This document shows positions 1 to 11,163 of a stretch of DNA of 64,000 bases, piece by piece. The notes beneath the pieces were generated by a model, which was given only the letters and a program-made list of their open reading frames with translations, ran no database searches and had not been told where the DNA came from. The number at the start of each line of letters is the position of its first letter. The first letter of the stretch is position 1. Source of the DNA: Tetragonia tetragonoides (taxonomy: Eukaryota > Streptophyta > Magnoliopsida > Caryophyllales > Aizoaceae); assembly GCA_038025085.1 (NCBI GenBank), contig CM076143.1, positions 12,943,501 through 13,007,500 of the forward strand. Reading direction: 5' to 3'. The translations under genes were made by a program, and so were the position numbers.

Positions 1-289
1 AGAACCACTTTGTTGGATCTCATCAAGATTCTCAACTAGTTGATCATAATAGCATTCCTATTTGCTACTCACCGCGCCCTTCTACTTTCGATGAACTTTA
101 TTGTGCTATATACCCCTTTAACAAATTCAAGTCTTAGATTAGAATATGGTTTTGTGACTTGTAGACAAAGGCTATGGCCTTGTTCGGCAATAGCCTTTCA
201 AGTAGAGGTTTTTGTTGACTACATTGAGGACAAAATCATAGAGAGAAAGAGGGAGATGTGTATTCTGTTATGTACTGTGTTCAGGCTTT

Positions 290-419
290 TTTTTTTAGAT
301 AACATGGGCCCCGAAGTTAACGACCGGTAAAACCTCTAGTGACCCTGAGAGAACTCGAATTTGGGACCTCTGAAATATTTCTCATATGTCTTACCAGTTA
401 AGCTACCCCTCGGGATTTA
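290..419 (-). mobile_element. tRNA-derived SINE with 13-bp target-site duplication
   Basis: Read on the minus strand this is a short tRNA-like head with an A box (TAGCTTAACTGG) and a B box-like stretch (AATTCGAGTTC), then a unique body and a short A-run. It is flanked by perfect 13-bp direct repeats GTGTTCAGGCTTT at 277-289 and 420-432, the mark of LINE-assisted retroposition. The body is about 130 bp. It cannot be a working tRNA gene because no acceptor or anticodon stems close. The family name is not known to me. Confidence 0.8.
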
Positions 420-432
420 GTGTTCAGGCTTT

Positions 433-656
433 ATACTAGTTAGTAGGAGTACAAGACTAAGCTCTAACCGACTAAGCTGAGCCGGCACTAGAGGTTGTTA
501 CGTCTAACAACCTTTAACTAATTCCAACAATAATTTCAACTAACTACTACACCCCTCAAGTTGGAGGGTGTTAACACTCCCAACTTGTCAAGAAGAAACT
601 GAAGTTTGCTAGCCTTTAAGAGATTTGTGAACATGTCAGCCAGCGGCTCTTGATCA
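433..656 (-). pseudogene. Ty1/copia relic: RNase H C-terminus, PPT and LTR start
   Basis: On the minus strand, 655-549 translates without a stop into a typical copia RNase H tail: a stretch like PLADMFTNLLKA, then FLLDKLGV, then PSNLRG. This matches the end of pol that runs into the polypurine tract (CAACTTGAGGGG) before a 3' LTR. Sequence from about 548 down to 433 is probably LTR remnant. The SINE at 290-419 lies just beyond and may have inserted into it. No other part of the element is visible. Confidence 0.65.
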
Positions 657-1660
657 AAAGGCTCAAGGCCTTGGTTACCCAATGTATCCTCTATTCCTCT
701 GAATGAAAATTAAAATCGCTTCAAGGTTCGTCTTCCTTCTTCTTCTTTTTTTCAATGTTCGTCTTCCTTCACTTAAACCAAATTGGATGAAAGCAGAGCA
801 GGTTCTCATAGGAAAAGACTAGGGTTAGTAAGTACTTAAATAGAGGAACTAGGCTGGGTTTCGGAAGCGTTTAACGAGCATTATACATCCTATCAAGCAA
901 AGACAACAATAAGGCCAAGACTCTCAAGTTTCAGCTTAACTTTCAAGGCCATTCACCAAGTCAGCATTTCCCTACTCAAGGTGGGATGGGTTGGGTGAAT
1001 GTAATTTCTTACTATCTACAAAGAACTGGTGAACCCAAGACAAGCCAAATGGTCCCAGCCAACATAGTTTTGTTGCAAATCCCTTCATTAAGTACAATGA
1101 TCTTCTCTATAATGCTAAATTCACTCCTCAATCTGAAAAACCTCCAAATGCCCATGAATCTACAATCCACATGAGCTTTCATCACTTCATAAACAATTTT
1201 TAACAAAAATAGCATTAGCAAGAAGTAGCAAATTATACAATACGGATCTTCTGTCCCCTTATATGTACCACTCCGTGTTCTAACCACATTCTGGTCGTCC
1301 GTGATTTTGTCATGCATCTCATTTTAATAATAAATAAAAATTTAAAGTTGACGTGTCGAATATACAAGGGGTGGGACAGGAAAAAGCACACAAGTCGCAA
1401 GGTGGTGGGACTGGAAATCCTTGGTGCAAATTACGATGACATATATATTACAAAAACTAACAATACCACAAAGATCAATCGAGCCATTATAAAACAAAGC
1501 AAAAGCTTCCCAAAGTCTCATATATAACATAATCAATCCAATGTTAAATAAAAATTTGCATTGCCAACAAATAGCCACAAACTCAGGGACATCAATAATA
1601 CCAATACAAATATCATTTATTATTATTCAATTCAATGTTCTAATTTCCATAATCAAACTA
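657..1660. other. Gene-free stretch 3' of the UP3-like gene
   Basis: About 1 kb of AT-rich sequence downstream (minus orientation) of the A/B-barrel gene. The part nearest the stop codon should contain its 3' UTR. Short open frames here have no recognisable motifs. No repeat with clear termini was seen. Confidence 0.5.
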
Positions 1661-2446
1661 TCAAAGACTAGCAGATTGAGGCTTAGGAATAACATAATCA
1701 ACAACAATAACATCATCAATAAAATCCCTAACCTTATCTTTCTCATCAGAAATCTCCAAATTCCCATCAACAGAATTCAATTCATCAACCCCATTGAAAA
1801 ACCCAATGGAAGCAATCGAAAACCCTTTAGCTCTAGCCAGTGAAAAATTCTCCCCAAAACTAATTTCATTCATACAATGAATCTTTTCCTTCAACCCACC
1901 AATCAAACCCAACACCTCCTCTTTCTCTCTCTCTCCTAACCCCTCTTTCAGCTTCACAAACTTGACCCTCATAGCAGACCCAGGAGCGGGGAAGGAGAGA
2001 GAAAGATTAGTGGGGGCCACCCAATCAACAGCCATGATGTCATCACTGATTGGAAGTACGTTTGATCTGACGACATCGAGATGGGCCGAGTGGGCTGTGT
2101 ATTGGGCTAGGTCTTCTTTGGACTTGTAGCGAGAATGGAGCATGTGGGTGAAGTTGGATTGGGTTTTGTGGATTGGGCCGGCGGTGAGGTGGAGGACAAT
2201 GGAGAGAGAATGGAGAGAGTTGAGGTTTGTTAGCATGGCGGTGATTTGGGATTGGTCTGTTGTTTCTTTGGCTTTGATGAGGACGATGTGTTCGACGTGA
2301 GGAGAGAGAGTGGTGGTGGAAGACGACATTGTGGCGGAGAGAGAGAGAGAGTGGCGGTGGTGAGGGTGGTGGAGAGAGATGGGTTTGGGTGGAGAGAGAG
2401 AGGGGAATTTAAAGAGTGGGCAAATGATATTCGTTGAGCAGAGCAT
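1661..2446 (-). CDS. Stress-response A/B-barrel domain protein, UP3-like, plastid-targeted by inference
   Basis: Single-exon gene of 261 codons encoding a protein of the dimeric alpha/beta-barrel (Dabb) stress-response family, close in length and layout to Arabidopsis UP3-type proteins. The biochemical role of the family is poorly defined. The start at 2446 is preferred: the first 40 residues are rich in Ser, Pro and His with few acidic residues, as in a chloroplast transit peptide, and an upstream in-frame ATG at 2569 would add 41 unusual residues. A second Met (residue 40, at 2329) opens the mature-like region, whose first strand reads HVEHIVLIKAK. A second barrel half begins near AMRVKFVKL, giving two Dabb-like halves in tandem. 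The frame is intact to its TGA/TAA-type stop at 1661-1663. No neighbour shares its orientation, so it stands alone among transposon debris. Confidence 0.85.
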   Translation of the reverse strand: MLCSTNIICPLFKFPSLSPPKPISLHHPHHRHSLSLSATMSSSTTTLSPHVEHIVLIKAKETTDQSQITAMLTNLNSLHSLSIVLHLTAGPIHKTQSNFTHMLHSRYKSKEDLAQYTAHSAHLDVVRSNVLPISDDIMAVDWVAPTNLSLSFPAPGSAMRVKFVKLKEGLGEREKEEVLGLIGGLKEKIHCMNEISFGENFSLARAKGFSIASIGFFNGVDELNSVDGNLEISDEKDKVRDFIDDVIVVDYVIPKPQSASL

Positions 2447-3086
2447 TTTTAGTGTAGTGTTAGATTTTAGTGAGTGATTGATGTGAAATGTGATTCTTGT
2501 TTTTTTGTGGTTAGCTGAGTTTTTTTGGTGGGGATGTTTAAGATGAAGTTGAAAGGGACATTGATACAAGTAGGTGGTGAAGAAGGGGAGACCTTTGGGG
2601 AAATGGATCCATGGTCATGGTATCTTTGAATTTTTAATTAGGTTTTTAAGTGGAGGTCAGAAAAGCAATTAAGAGACTTAATGAAGGTAAAGGAAATCAG
2701 ATCATGTGTCTTATTTGTGTATTAAATTAGGATTAGGGTGTAAGATAAAAGAAAAATGTTTGGTTAACCTGGTGTAGGTATCCACATCTTGTTTGTGTCT
2801 ATAGAGGAGAGAGATAGACACAAATAAGATATGGGTTGTCAACCCAGTAGATCAACCTATCATTTTTCAATATAAAATCAAGGGAGGTAATGATAGATTT
2901 TGGAAGAGGGAAGGGTTATATAAAATGGGACAGAGAATCATGATCGCATACCAATAAGAGTTAACTTCGTGTTAGGCATGAACGGTTTTCTGTCACTCTA
3001 CTGTCAAAATGTTTAGAACTTGATATTATTTCATAAATTTTGTACTCATGTTGTATGGTTTACTTATGCAATATCAACTCAGGTTA
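2447..3086. other. Upstream region of the UP3-like gene
   Basis: Should contain the promoter and 5' UTR of the minus-strand gene. A GA-rich stretch (2335-2402) falls inside the 5' coding part. A short near-repeat, GATAGACACAAATAAGAT-like, occurs around 2810-2830. No confident TATA box or other element can be assigned. Confidence 0.35.
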
Positions 3087-3094
3087 ATTACTTT

Positions 3095-3386
3095 CAGGGT
3101 CGTCTCATAGGGGTAGGCAAGAGGTGCGACCGCCTAGGGCTCATCGTTAAAAGGGGCCCATCAACTTAGAAGTTTATTTATATATGGACGGTTGCATTAT
3201 AGAAACATGCGTGAATGTGTGGCTCATTGGTTTCCACTTTTTAGTGTTAATAAAAGAGTATTTTAATTTGTAAATATTTGTACTTTTTTTTATAAATTTA
3301 TGGTTAATATTTAAACTTTAAAACATACCTTAGGGCCCTTATTTTCATTTTGCTATAGGGCCCCTAAAATATCTGGAACGGTGCTG
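3095..3386. mobile_element. hAT-type MITE, 292 bp, with 8-bp TSD
   Basis: Ends are CAGGGTCG... and ...CGGTGCTG, so both termini begin CAG when read inwards, as in hAT elements. Flanking 8-bp repeats are ATTACTTT (3087-3094) and ATTACTTC (3387-3394), 7 of 8 identical. Inner ends carry complementary GGGCCC-rich blocks. There is no coding capacity, so it is a non-autonomous derivative. Confidence 0.75.
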
Positions 3387-3562
3387 ATTACTTCTATCTT
3401 GGGAATTCTCATAAAAAAAAAAAAAAAGGAAACTTCTATGTATCTTGGATTATTGGGACAATGAAAAATGATCACTCTATTCATGAATTGTAACTTAGCC
3501 TTTTGAATTCAGCCAGCCAGGTTCACTAATTTTTCCAATTTTGTTTCACAATATTCTATTAA

Positions 3563-4526
3563 CTAGATAAGAAGCCCGTGCATTGCACAGGTTAGGTATT
3601 AATATTTCTAAATAAATACAGTCATATGATATTAGTAAATGATATTGAGTATCAAAGAATGTTAGCAATTTCACTTTGGTAGTGCAGACATGAAGGTAAT
3701 CTAGTACATGTTTGCAAGGTTTAGTGAAAAGTTTACATTCAATATTTTCAGTCCGCACCAATAGAAAAAAAAAAAAACAAAAACAAAAGTTACCACAATC
3801 ACTTTGTTTTTCATATATATCTGTCATAATTTTTTTAAAACATTTCAATATATTTTTTTTTCTCTTAGGTGATGTTCTACGGACTATCAAACTCTCTGTT
3901 AAAACTGTAAAACTTATAGTCAAGCTCTTTTTATTATCCTAAACTATGTTTGTGAACTTTACATGTTTGTTTAGTTGCGGCTTATATACTTCTGGAGGCT
4001 AAATAATTCTTCATGTTTTTGAAATAATTTGTCAAAATGACATAAATCATATGCTATTTTGTATATTAGTTTTAATCTTGTATATAATACTTATTGGAAT
4101 TAGTATTGTTTACAAAGTTAATCTGAACCGTTCTTTTCCAATCTACATTGCATCTCAATTTGTATTTTATTTTTTCTCACATTCTGTGTCCATTATGTCA
4201 TTCAATTCCGTTTATCTTTGGTGTCATTTTGTTGCGTTTTACACCATTTCGTTGAAAAGACAGGACCTTAAGGTTTATCCTTTTCACATGAAAAACTACT
4301 GAATACCTGATATTACAACTTAATAAACCAGAAAATACCTCCTTAATTATATAACTTATAATTTTAACTTATTCTTTTCACCTGATATTATTTCTTAGTA
4401 ATTATATTTTTGTTATTTATTTAGCTTAGTGGCTCACGTAGGTGACACTTTTAATTCTAATCTTAGGTGATTTGATAAAGTGGACGCGTCCGATGCGATC
4501 ACAAAATACCTCCTTTATTAGTAGGT
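3563..4526 (-). mobile_element. Non-autonomous Helitron
   Basis: Read on the minus strand, the 3' end shows the hairpin CTGTGCAATGCACGGG, a short spacer and terminal CTAG (3563-3566) next to T, the Helitron 3' signature. The probable 5' end near 4526 matches other copies in the window (an AGGAGGTATTTT-like block followed by CGTCCAC). The interior is AT-rich with no Rep/helicase coding. The 5' boundary is inferred from similarity only. Confidence 0.55.
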
Positions 4527-6134
4527 GTATGTCAGTGCGTTGAACGGTTCGTGACTAATGTAACGTGTTAATTAAACATATCAATGAAAAATCATAAGTA
4601 TAACTCTCACTTATGAAAAATTATTTAGTAATGTATGAATAACCATTAATTTAATAATTTTAATGTCACTAGTGCCATATAATAAGATTATTATGCATTA
4701 TATGGGGCACATTGAACAATTCTAACTCTTATCACCAATTCAATTTTTTTTTTTTTACCATACGAACTCAAATACCTTTTAGATGAACATAACATTTCTT
4801 TTTTAGTATTTATTGGTTGATTGTCTAATTGCCCATGGACTTTTTTTGGTAGAAATTGTGCATCAAATTAGATTAAAGAGAGTTAGAAGAGTTATTACAT
4901 CCCATAGAGTTATTACCATGGTTGATTGTCTATATTATAAAATTCATGAGCCAAAACTTGAAATTAGAGAAAGAGCATCTCTTTTTTGTTTATCGTATAT
5001 CTTTTTTAGGGGGAGGTGGTGGTGTAGTGGGATTCTAGATCTTCAAAATAATATTTTGATTCCTATTTTTCAGGGATAGTAGATGTTGTTTTATCTATCA
5101 TTAAAATTGAACATATTTTATTAGTAAAATTGATAAATCCCTATTAAAAATGATTTGAAACGTGAGCTGAATGGAACAAAAAAATATGTAAAATCTATGG
5201 CATTGACACAACATGTAAAGTCTCCTAATTGCAACATGTAAAGGAACAAATTCTAGAATAAAGAGAAGTATGACATCAATACATGATGTTGAATGTGAAT
5301 TTCTGATTTGAGGTTTAGAAGGAGGGGGGTTTGATAAACAATTGAAAAACTATAATCTAGAGAATCTATGGAATACAAATGGCCATCAGGCATCAATTAC
5401 CCCATGTGAAAAAGTTCTTTTAATTTTAAATGAATCCTTAAGTAAAGTGTGGTTAAGGTTAATACATCTAAATCAATTCTTAAAATGTGACCTTACATTT
5501 TATTATGAATGGAATAAAAAAACGTAAAATCTATTGAATTTAGCTTTAAAAAAATTCAAACTTTTATAATGTTTATATTCATATTGTAAGAGGTATATAT
5601 GGTCTAAGTAGTGTCTTAAAAAGCGTGAAAAATTCAATGTAGTTATTTGTGGTCGGAGGCCCGGAGGAAGTATGTAATAATAAATACATACAGAATATAG
5701 TATATAGGATTTGAAACAATAGGTTAATTACTCATGTGATAATAATTTAATTGATTGGTGGTAAATAAACAATTACAAAACTATGAACTGTTGTCTACAT
5801 GGTAAAGTAAATAAACAACAACAAATTTCATTGAAGGAAGCTTACTTGACCACTTTTGCTAGTAGTAACACAAAATTACCTGCACATATAATTTATAGTT
5901 TTTCAATGACTTGAAAGGAGTCTCAATATATATACTTGCAAATACAAATCAATGAAAAATGAAAAAAGACCTAAAACAACTCATCAATATTGTATGTTAT
6001 CTATGCAACTATGGCCAACAATAGCAAACAAAGAAAAGGAAGAAGAAACGGGAAGTGGTGGTGAAGGCCGAAGGGAGCATGCATCATAATGTAAATGATT
6101 TTGGAGGTGGAAGATTAGGCAATTATATAGGTAA
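4527..6134. other. AT-rich gene-free stretch
   Basis: About 1.6 kb with only short open frames and no recognisable domains. A purine-rich patch (AGGAGGGGGG, about 5320-5330) and A/T runs are present. No transposon termini could be fixed here. Confidence 0.4.
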
Positions 6135-6187
6135 CTAGTTTTAAAGCTCGTGCGACGTACGAGTTACATTAAATATCATAACTAATA

Positions 6188-6460
6188 CTTCCTCCGTCGT
6201 AATAAATGGTTACAGTTACTTTTTTATGGTTTTCAATGGACCACTTTGACCATAAATAATTGTAATTATGTGAATATATAAATTATAAAATAATAATTTT
6301 TCAAAAGTACTATTTTATTTTTTTGGTGCGATCCAAAAGTACTATTTAAGATGTATCTAACAATAGTATTTTTACATTATAAATCTTTGCATTTTTTCAC
6401 AAATTTATGAACTTTGACCTTGAAAAAACAACTGTAACCATTTGTCTGGGACGAAGGGAG
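6188..6460. mobile_element. Stowaway-type (Tc1/mariner) MITE
   Basis: Starts CTTCCTCCGTCG and ends in the inverted counterpart CGAAGGGAG, inside a TA duplication (6186-6187 and 6461-6462). The interior is homologous to the MITE in the RPS3 intron (shared TTTCAAAAGTACTATT and ATCTAACAATA blocks). 273 bp, non-coding. Confidence 0.85.
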
Positions 6461-7351
6461 TATTTTTCATTCGATATATAGACACTGAACTATATAGACA
6501 CCGAAATACGCATCGAAGGGTAATTTGGATGAAAAATTGCTATTTACTTTTGGATACTTCATTAATCATCCCTAAATCTGCAGGACCTCAGGAAGTGAAG
6601 TATTAGTAAACCAATGATTTTCTAATAAAGCTTGGTGCAAAGGTGAAGTAAATAACACAAAGTAGAGTAAGGAAGATAGAGGAAGAGAAGAAATCTGCAT
6701 AAACAATAATATAATAATGTAAATATGTAATAGGAGTAGGAAAAATAAAAGGGATCTAAAAGATATATGAATTACAATACAAATGAAGGAGAATGAAAAA
6801 AGACGTAGGATTGGTCACGTTTGAAGGTGGGGAAATTAGTTAGTGCATATATAATAGTTGAGATGTTGATCATTAGGTTTCCTATAAACACTCTAACTCT
6901 AACCTCGTCAAAAATAGTTTACATCAGTTATATGTAAAATAAAGGAACGAAGAAAACATAAGTTATTCAGTTTTCTTCAATCCTAACTTTATTTAAATTC
7001 GATATATCATTATGGAGTAGTTGTCATTTGTCACTGGAAGAGTTTTGGGTAGGTAGGGAGTGTACGTTATTCCTATTATCCCTTGTTAATTATTATTATT
7101 TTTTACTATATATTTACAGTTTATATTGATGATTATAACATGATTGATATATTTACAATAATGTTATTATCCCAAATTTATAAGGATATATACCTTATAC
7201 TTTAACTATTAAAGATAAAAATATGAATAATCATATTATATACGCATATCATTTTAAAGTACTTTTCGAGCCGAATCTTATGATATAAAATTTAAGATTT
7301 TCAAATTGTATAAGCAAAGTTATATTTGATTCACAATTTTAATAATAAGAA

Positions 7352-7655
7352 GATATAATTTTAGCCCTAATATACTATTCCAAATCAAACTCTATTTTTT
7401 TGTCTTTATTTTCGCTTAGATGGCGCGCTCTTAAAATTCTCGCCTACGTGGCACGCCTCATTGCTCCCGAAATATGCCTCCTATATATATATATATATAT
7501 ATATATATAGATAGATATATAGATTTTAGCCCTAATATACTATTCCAAATCAAACTCTATTTTTTGTCTTTATCTTCGCTTAGGTGGCGCGCTCTTAAAA
7601 TTCTCGCTTATGTGGCACGCCTCATTGCTCCCGAAATATGCCTCCTTTATATATA
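7352..7655. repeat. Direct repeat of ~125 bp separated by a TA microsatellite
   Basis: 7352-7476 and 7526-7652 share TTTAGCCCTAATATAC, CAAACTCTATTTTTT, GGCGCGCTCTTAAAATTCTC and CATTGCTCCCGAAATATG with only a few differences. The copies look like two Helitron 5' ends, or one duplicated by slippage or tandem insertion. (TA)n with TAGATAGATATAT lies between them. Confidence 0.8.
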
Positions 7656-7659
7656 TATA

Positions 7660-8920
7660 CTAGTTTTCATCCCCATGCTTCGCACAGGCTCGTAAAATAA
7701 TTTTTTAAGTACATAAAAATTAATAGTAGTAATATTTTTCAAAATATTTCAGGACAAAATTACTACTATTTATTAGATACATTGTTTGAAAGAAAGGTTT
7801 GTATATAAGGTACATGTCAATTTTTGAAAATATATAATTCCATACCATCGTCATTCATAATGAGATTAGACTAAATTTAGTTCCACAATTTAAAAATATA
7901 TATATGCATAATAATATCGAAATTATCTATCTCGTAATTTTTATTACTAAACGTAAATAACTAAATACTACTTTATTATATTATGTTTTCTATTAAGTTA
8001 TTATGTGTCCCCTTAATATATTACTTTATTTTTAATAAGTTTCTTAATCGATAAAGACAATAATTAAACTTGTGAATTAGTTATACATTAACTGCACATT
8101 TACGTTGAAAGTTAATATGGTTTGGCGACATAGGAATTGATGTCGAAGTATTATCCCTAACACAAATCTCATTTTTTAAATATGGATAAACTTCTCCATG
8201 GTCAAGTAGTGTCAGCTTGTACAAAATCTATTTTGAATATTAATTGTTGTTAACCATTTAATGGATAGAATTTTAGTATCTAACAAATAAACATAATAAA
8301 TTAAAACTATTCAAAATCATATAATGTATAAAAACAAATTTTTATGCATTAGTATTAGTACAAGTGGTAAACAACATAGTTGACGGTCTATTGTCCCTTA
8401 AACACAACTATGATCCTTTTATATGCCGCCCCACTTGAAGTCACTATTCAACACGCAAATAGCACGTGCTTGTAATAGGTTTATATAAAGCACTTTAATA
8501 ATAGTTCCGGTCTTCCTTGATTATTAATCTTTGTTGAGTACAAAACTAATACTTAAAAGTTAGCTTATTTTCTACCCAAATTTTCCTAAAAAATTGAATA
8601 AGCTAAGAGCTTCTACAAATTTCATTGGATCAAACATAGGACATATATATCTCATTTTGAAGTACATTTCAATCCCTATCCAATGAAGTAAGAATTATAA
8701 TTTTCAGAGTTGTGTAATTAGAGTTTTATTGTATTATAATATGAACTATTTGCTAATTATTGTATTGTCATACTAATAAAGGCTAATAATGGTGAGTAAT
8801 AATTGGCGACACTTGGTTGCTTACATGACGTCTAGGTATCATCACTATGCCAATGTAGATGCTTATTTGTCGTCCCACGTGTTATCACCACACGAATAAG
8901 GACCCAGTTATATATATATG
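7660..8920 (-). mobile_element. Probable Helitron, 5' end uncertain
   Basis: Minus-strand 3' end: CTAG at 7660-7663 followed inward by the imperfect hairpin CATGCTTCGCACAGG. The right limit is a guess near a TA-rich block at about 8910-8920, preceded by CCACGTG-containing sequence resembling other 5' ends. AT-rich, non-coding interior. Confidence 0.35.
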
Positions 8921-9120
8921 ACAACTTCTTTTATCCCAGTTATTAAGTTCTCATTGTTTTATGGGAAGAAATACTTCTGTAAATTGCATTAAGTCTTCTT
9001 TTTACCCCTCCGACTCTTAGCATTAATTAACTTCCAAAATTCTTCTTCCAAAATGTTAGCAATAGATCTCCGGCAAGATATTAAAGCTTTCTAGAGACTG
9101 GAATTTATTTTTATATTAAA

Positions 9121-10285
9121 CTAGTTACATTCCCGTGCGATGTACGGTTTGTGTGTTAATATCAAATAAATAGTTTCATTCGTACAGATTTCAAAAGTAA
9201 TTTTTTGCATTTGTCATTTCTGGATACAAAATCTTACTCTATGAACCTCTCCTTTAATATTGTACTGATCAAACCTACAATATTGCATCTATCATAAAGT
9301 AAAATACCAAAATACACAATATTTTATTCATTGTTAATCATGACATAAACTTTGTTTGTATAGTCAAACTTGCTTATTATTTTTGTTGCAATTTACACCT
9401 CTTTCTAGTGTCCAATATCCAATCTAAAAGACCATCACCACCACTACTATTACTACTTTTGCTGCAGTTTACTCCATTATACAATCCCAAGAAAAAAATC
9501 CTAATTATCAAATGGATACATTTAAATTATGTATAATTAGTTAATAACAATGTATCATTAGAAGCTAATAAACTCATCATTTCTAGTATAAATATTACCA
9601 TAAAAAGAATAATGCAAAAATTAAAATAGTAACGATGTACACTTTGACTTGATCGAATATAGCAAGCTCTATTATTAAAACATCAATGATTCCGCACCCA
9701 AAAAAAAAAAAAAAAAGATGAGTATTAATGGCAGAAGAATTTTGTTTTGATTATTAAATGCATCTATCATCACAGAAATTTAAAGGAAATGTATTTGAAA
9801 GATACATGCACATTATCTTTACAAAACAAATATGAATGTAGATTCGTTCACTAATGTAGATTCATGCATTTTATATTAAGATGACGTGTCAAGCAATGGA
9901 TGTATCTGTTGCTTATGTGGACGCATCCAATGTTGTCAGAAAATCACTCGAGATATTATGATTACGATTATGATTAAGATTGATCTACTGATTGACGTTC
10001 CATATGCTCCTATAAAATGCCAATGAATAAGATATATGGCAAAATGGGTCTTGTTTTAAAGTGCGTTTCACGCTCTTTTCGTTGGTGTAAAATATTTGAA
10101 TTTTTGAAACATGAAACAAAGTTATATGGTTCTTAATATTTAATTTTCTTGAATGATTTACTGACATAACTCTAATATTCTCTTTCCTAACTTATATTTA
10201 TGATTTATTATTGTTATTATTTTATTTATAAAAAGGTTCGCCTAGGTGGAAGCCTCCAATGCTGTCAGAAACTACCTCTAATATA
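9121..10285 (-). mobile_element. Helitron (same family as the 34.8-36.9 kb copies)
   Basis: The 3' end on the minus strand is ACCGTACATCGCACGG, a short spacer and CTAG (9121-9124), nearly identical to the ends at 36087 and 36895. Internal blocks such as GCATGAATCTACATTA (near 9850, minus) recur near 36190. Two 5'-end-like blocks lie at 9920-9965 and 10240-10290, each followed by ATATTATGATTA. The element is therefore either nested or has a duplicated 5' end. Confidence 0.6.
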
Positions 10286-10304
10286 TAGATATTATGATTA
10301 TGAT

Positions 10305-10501
10305 TGTTCTTTAAAATTGAATTGAAATGAACATCACTGAATTGAAATGATAATCATTTAACTGAACTGGACACCACCAAAACTGAATTGAACACCACTT
10401 GACATGTGAGGCAAAAAGTATGTTTCCGATTTAAGCACCACTTAACTAAAGTGAACATCACTGAACTGTGATGGAAATTACTGAACTAACACGAGATCAC
10501 C
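10305..10501 (+). mobile_element. Left part of a MITE split by the copia insertion
   Basis: Rich in TGAACTG/GAACACCACT words. It continues at 15757-15813 beyond the copia element, ending ACGCACCCTAA. A second, oppositely oriented copy is at 15947-16210. Both share a GAGGCAAAAAGTATGTTT-like block. The left terminus is too diverged to fix. Confidence 0.55.
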
Positions 10502-10670
10502 TATTGAGATTATTGTAAATATTCTAGAAATATCTTTTAGCTTAGCTGTATTTTTCTGTTAGCTTAGCTGTAATATTTTTTTGCCTTCTTCTGTAAGCTT
10601 CTACTTGTATATATTTGGGCGTTTCAGCCTTGGTGCAATACATAGAGAATTATTTGCCCACAACTTGATA
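10502..10670 (+). repeat. 5' LTR of the 10.5-15.75 kb copia element
   Basis: 169 bp. Contains a tandem TTAGCTTAGCTGTA motif and is followed immediately by a tRNA-Met-type PBS. Pairs with 15584-15751. Confidence 0.9.
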
Positions 10671-10682
10671 TTGTATCAGAGC

Positions 10683-11104
10683 CCATGATTGAAGGTCCTG
10701 ATGCATTACTTGCCCTAGGAGGGGGCCCATTGATCAAGCAACTGGAGGAGGATTTGATTTGCCGTGTGGAGTCAAGAAAGGCCCAGCAGTATTATGTACC
10801 TATGTTAAGGGTAGCCCATGAAGGGCATGTTGAACCTCATGTTGAGGATGTTGACCTACCTCCAGATTGCCGAATTGAAATGGACTCACATTGGAGGGGG
10901 ATTTTTAAGAGAATAACCCACATGTGAGTGTCCCACATCGAAAGAATGGAAGAGAGGAGACTAGCATATAAGTTAGTGGGTTACTCCACCTAACACCAAA
11001 TGGTTTTAGGATGGAACCCCACTACGCTTGTGTGCAATCTACTCTCCTCCACGTACGGGCCTGCAGGCGGTAGGCCCATTGAATATTTAATATGGTATCA
11101 GAGC
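10683..11104 (+). other. Foreign leader segment: PPT, LTR-like block and second PBS
   Basis: Just after the first PBS there is an unrelated stretch with an 80-codon open frame (10685-10927) of unknown meaning. A polypurine run ATTGGAGGGGGA (about 10890-10901) and about 190 bp follow; this block contains GTGTCCCACATCG and ends GAATATTTAATA, directly before a second, better PBS TGGTATCAGAGC (11093-11104). The order PPT, LTR, PBS is that of a different element's LTR junction, so this looks like a template switch or recombination between two families before insertion. Confidence 0.6.
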
Positions 11105-11163
11105 TAAACACATTAGATTACCCTAATTAATCGACTGAGAAAAACGCCGCTCTATAGAAGACC

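Larger units (their letters stand above)
6135..7655 (-). mobile_element. Probable Helitron with duplicated 5' end
   Basis: CTAG at 6135-6138 is followed inward by the hairpin CTCGTGCGACGTACGAG, a Helitron 3' end on the minus strand. The candidate 5' end region (CCCGAAATATGCCTCC next to a TA repeat) occurs twice, at 7352-7476 and 7526-7652, as a ~125-bp direct repeat. The element also carries a Stowaway MITE at 6188-6460. The true 5' limit is uncertain. Confidence 0.45.

Noticed and set aside
357..419. tRNA gene on the minus strand
   Set aside because: Only A and B boxes match; stems do not close, and the segment is framed by a TSD with an A-run, so it is a SINE head.
2447..2569. Longer N-terminus for the A/B-barrel protein
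   Set aside because: The extra 41 residues look like leader translation. Starting at 2446 gives the usual family length with a transit-peptide-like start.
10685..10927. 80-codon open frame as a separate gene
   Set aside because: It lies between a retrotransposon PBS and a PPT-like run, has no recognised domain, and is best seen as element interior.
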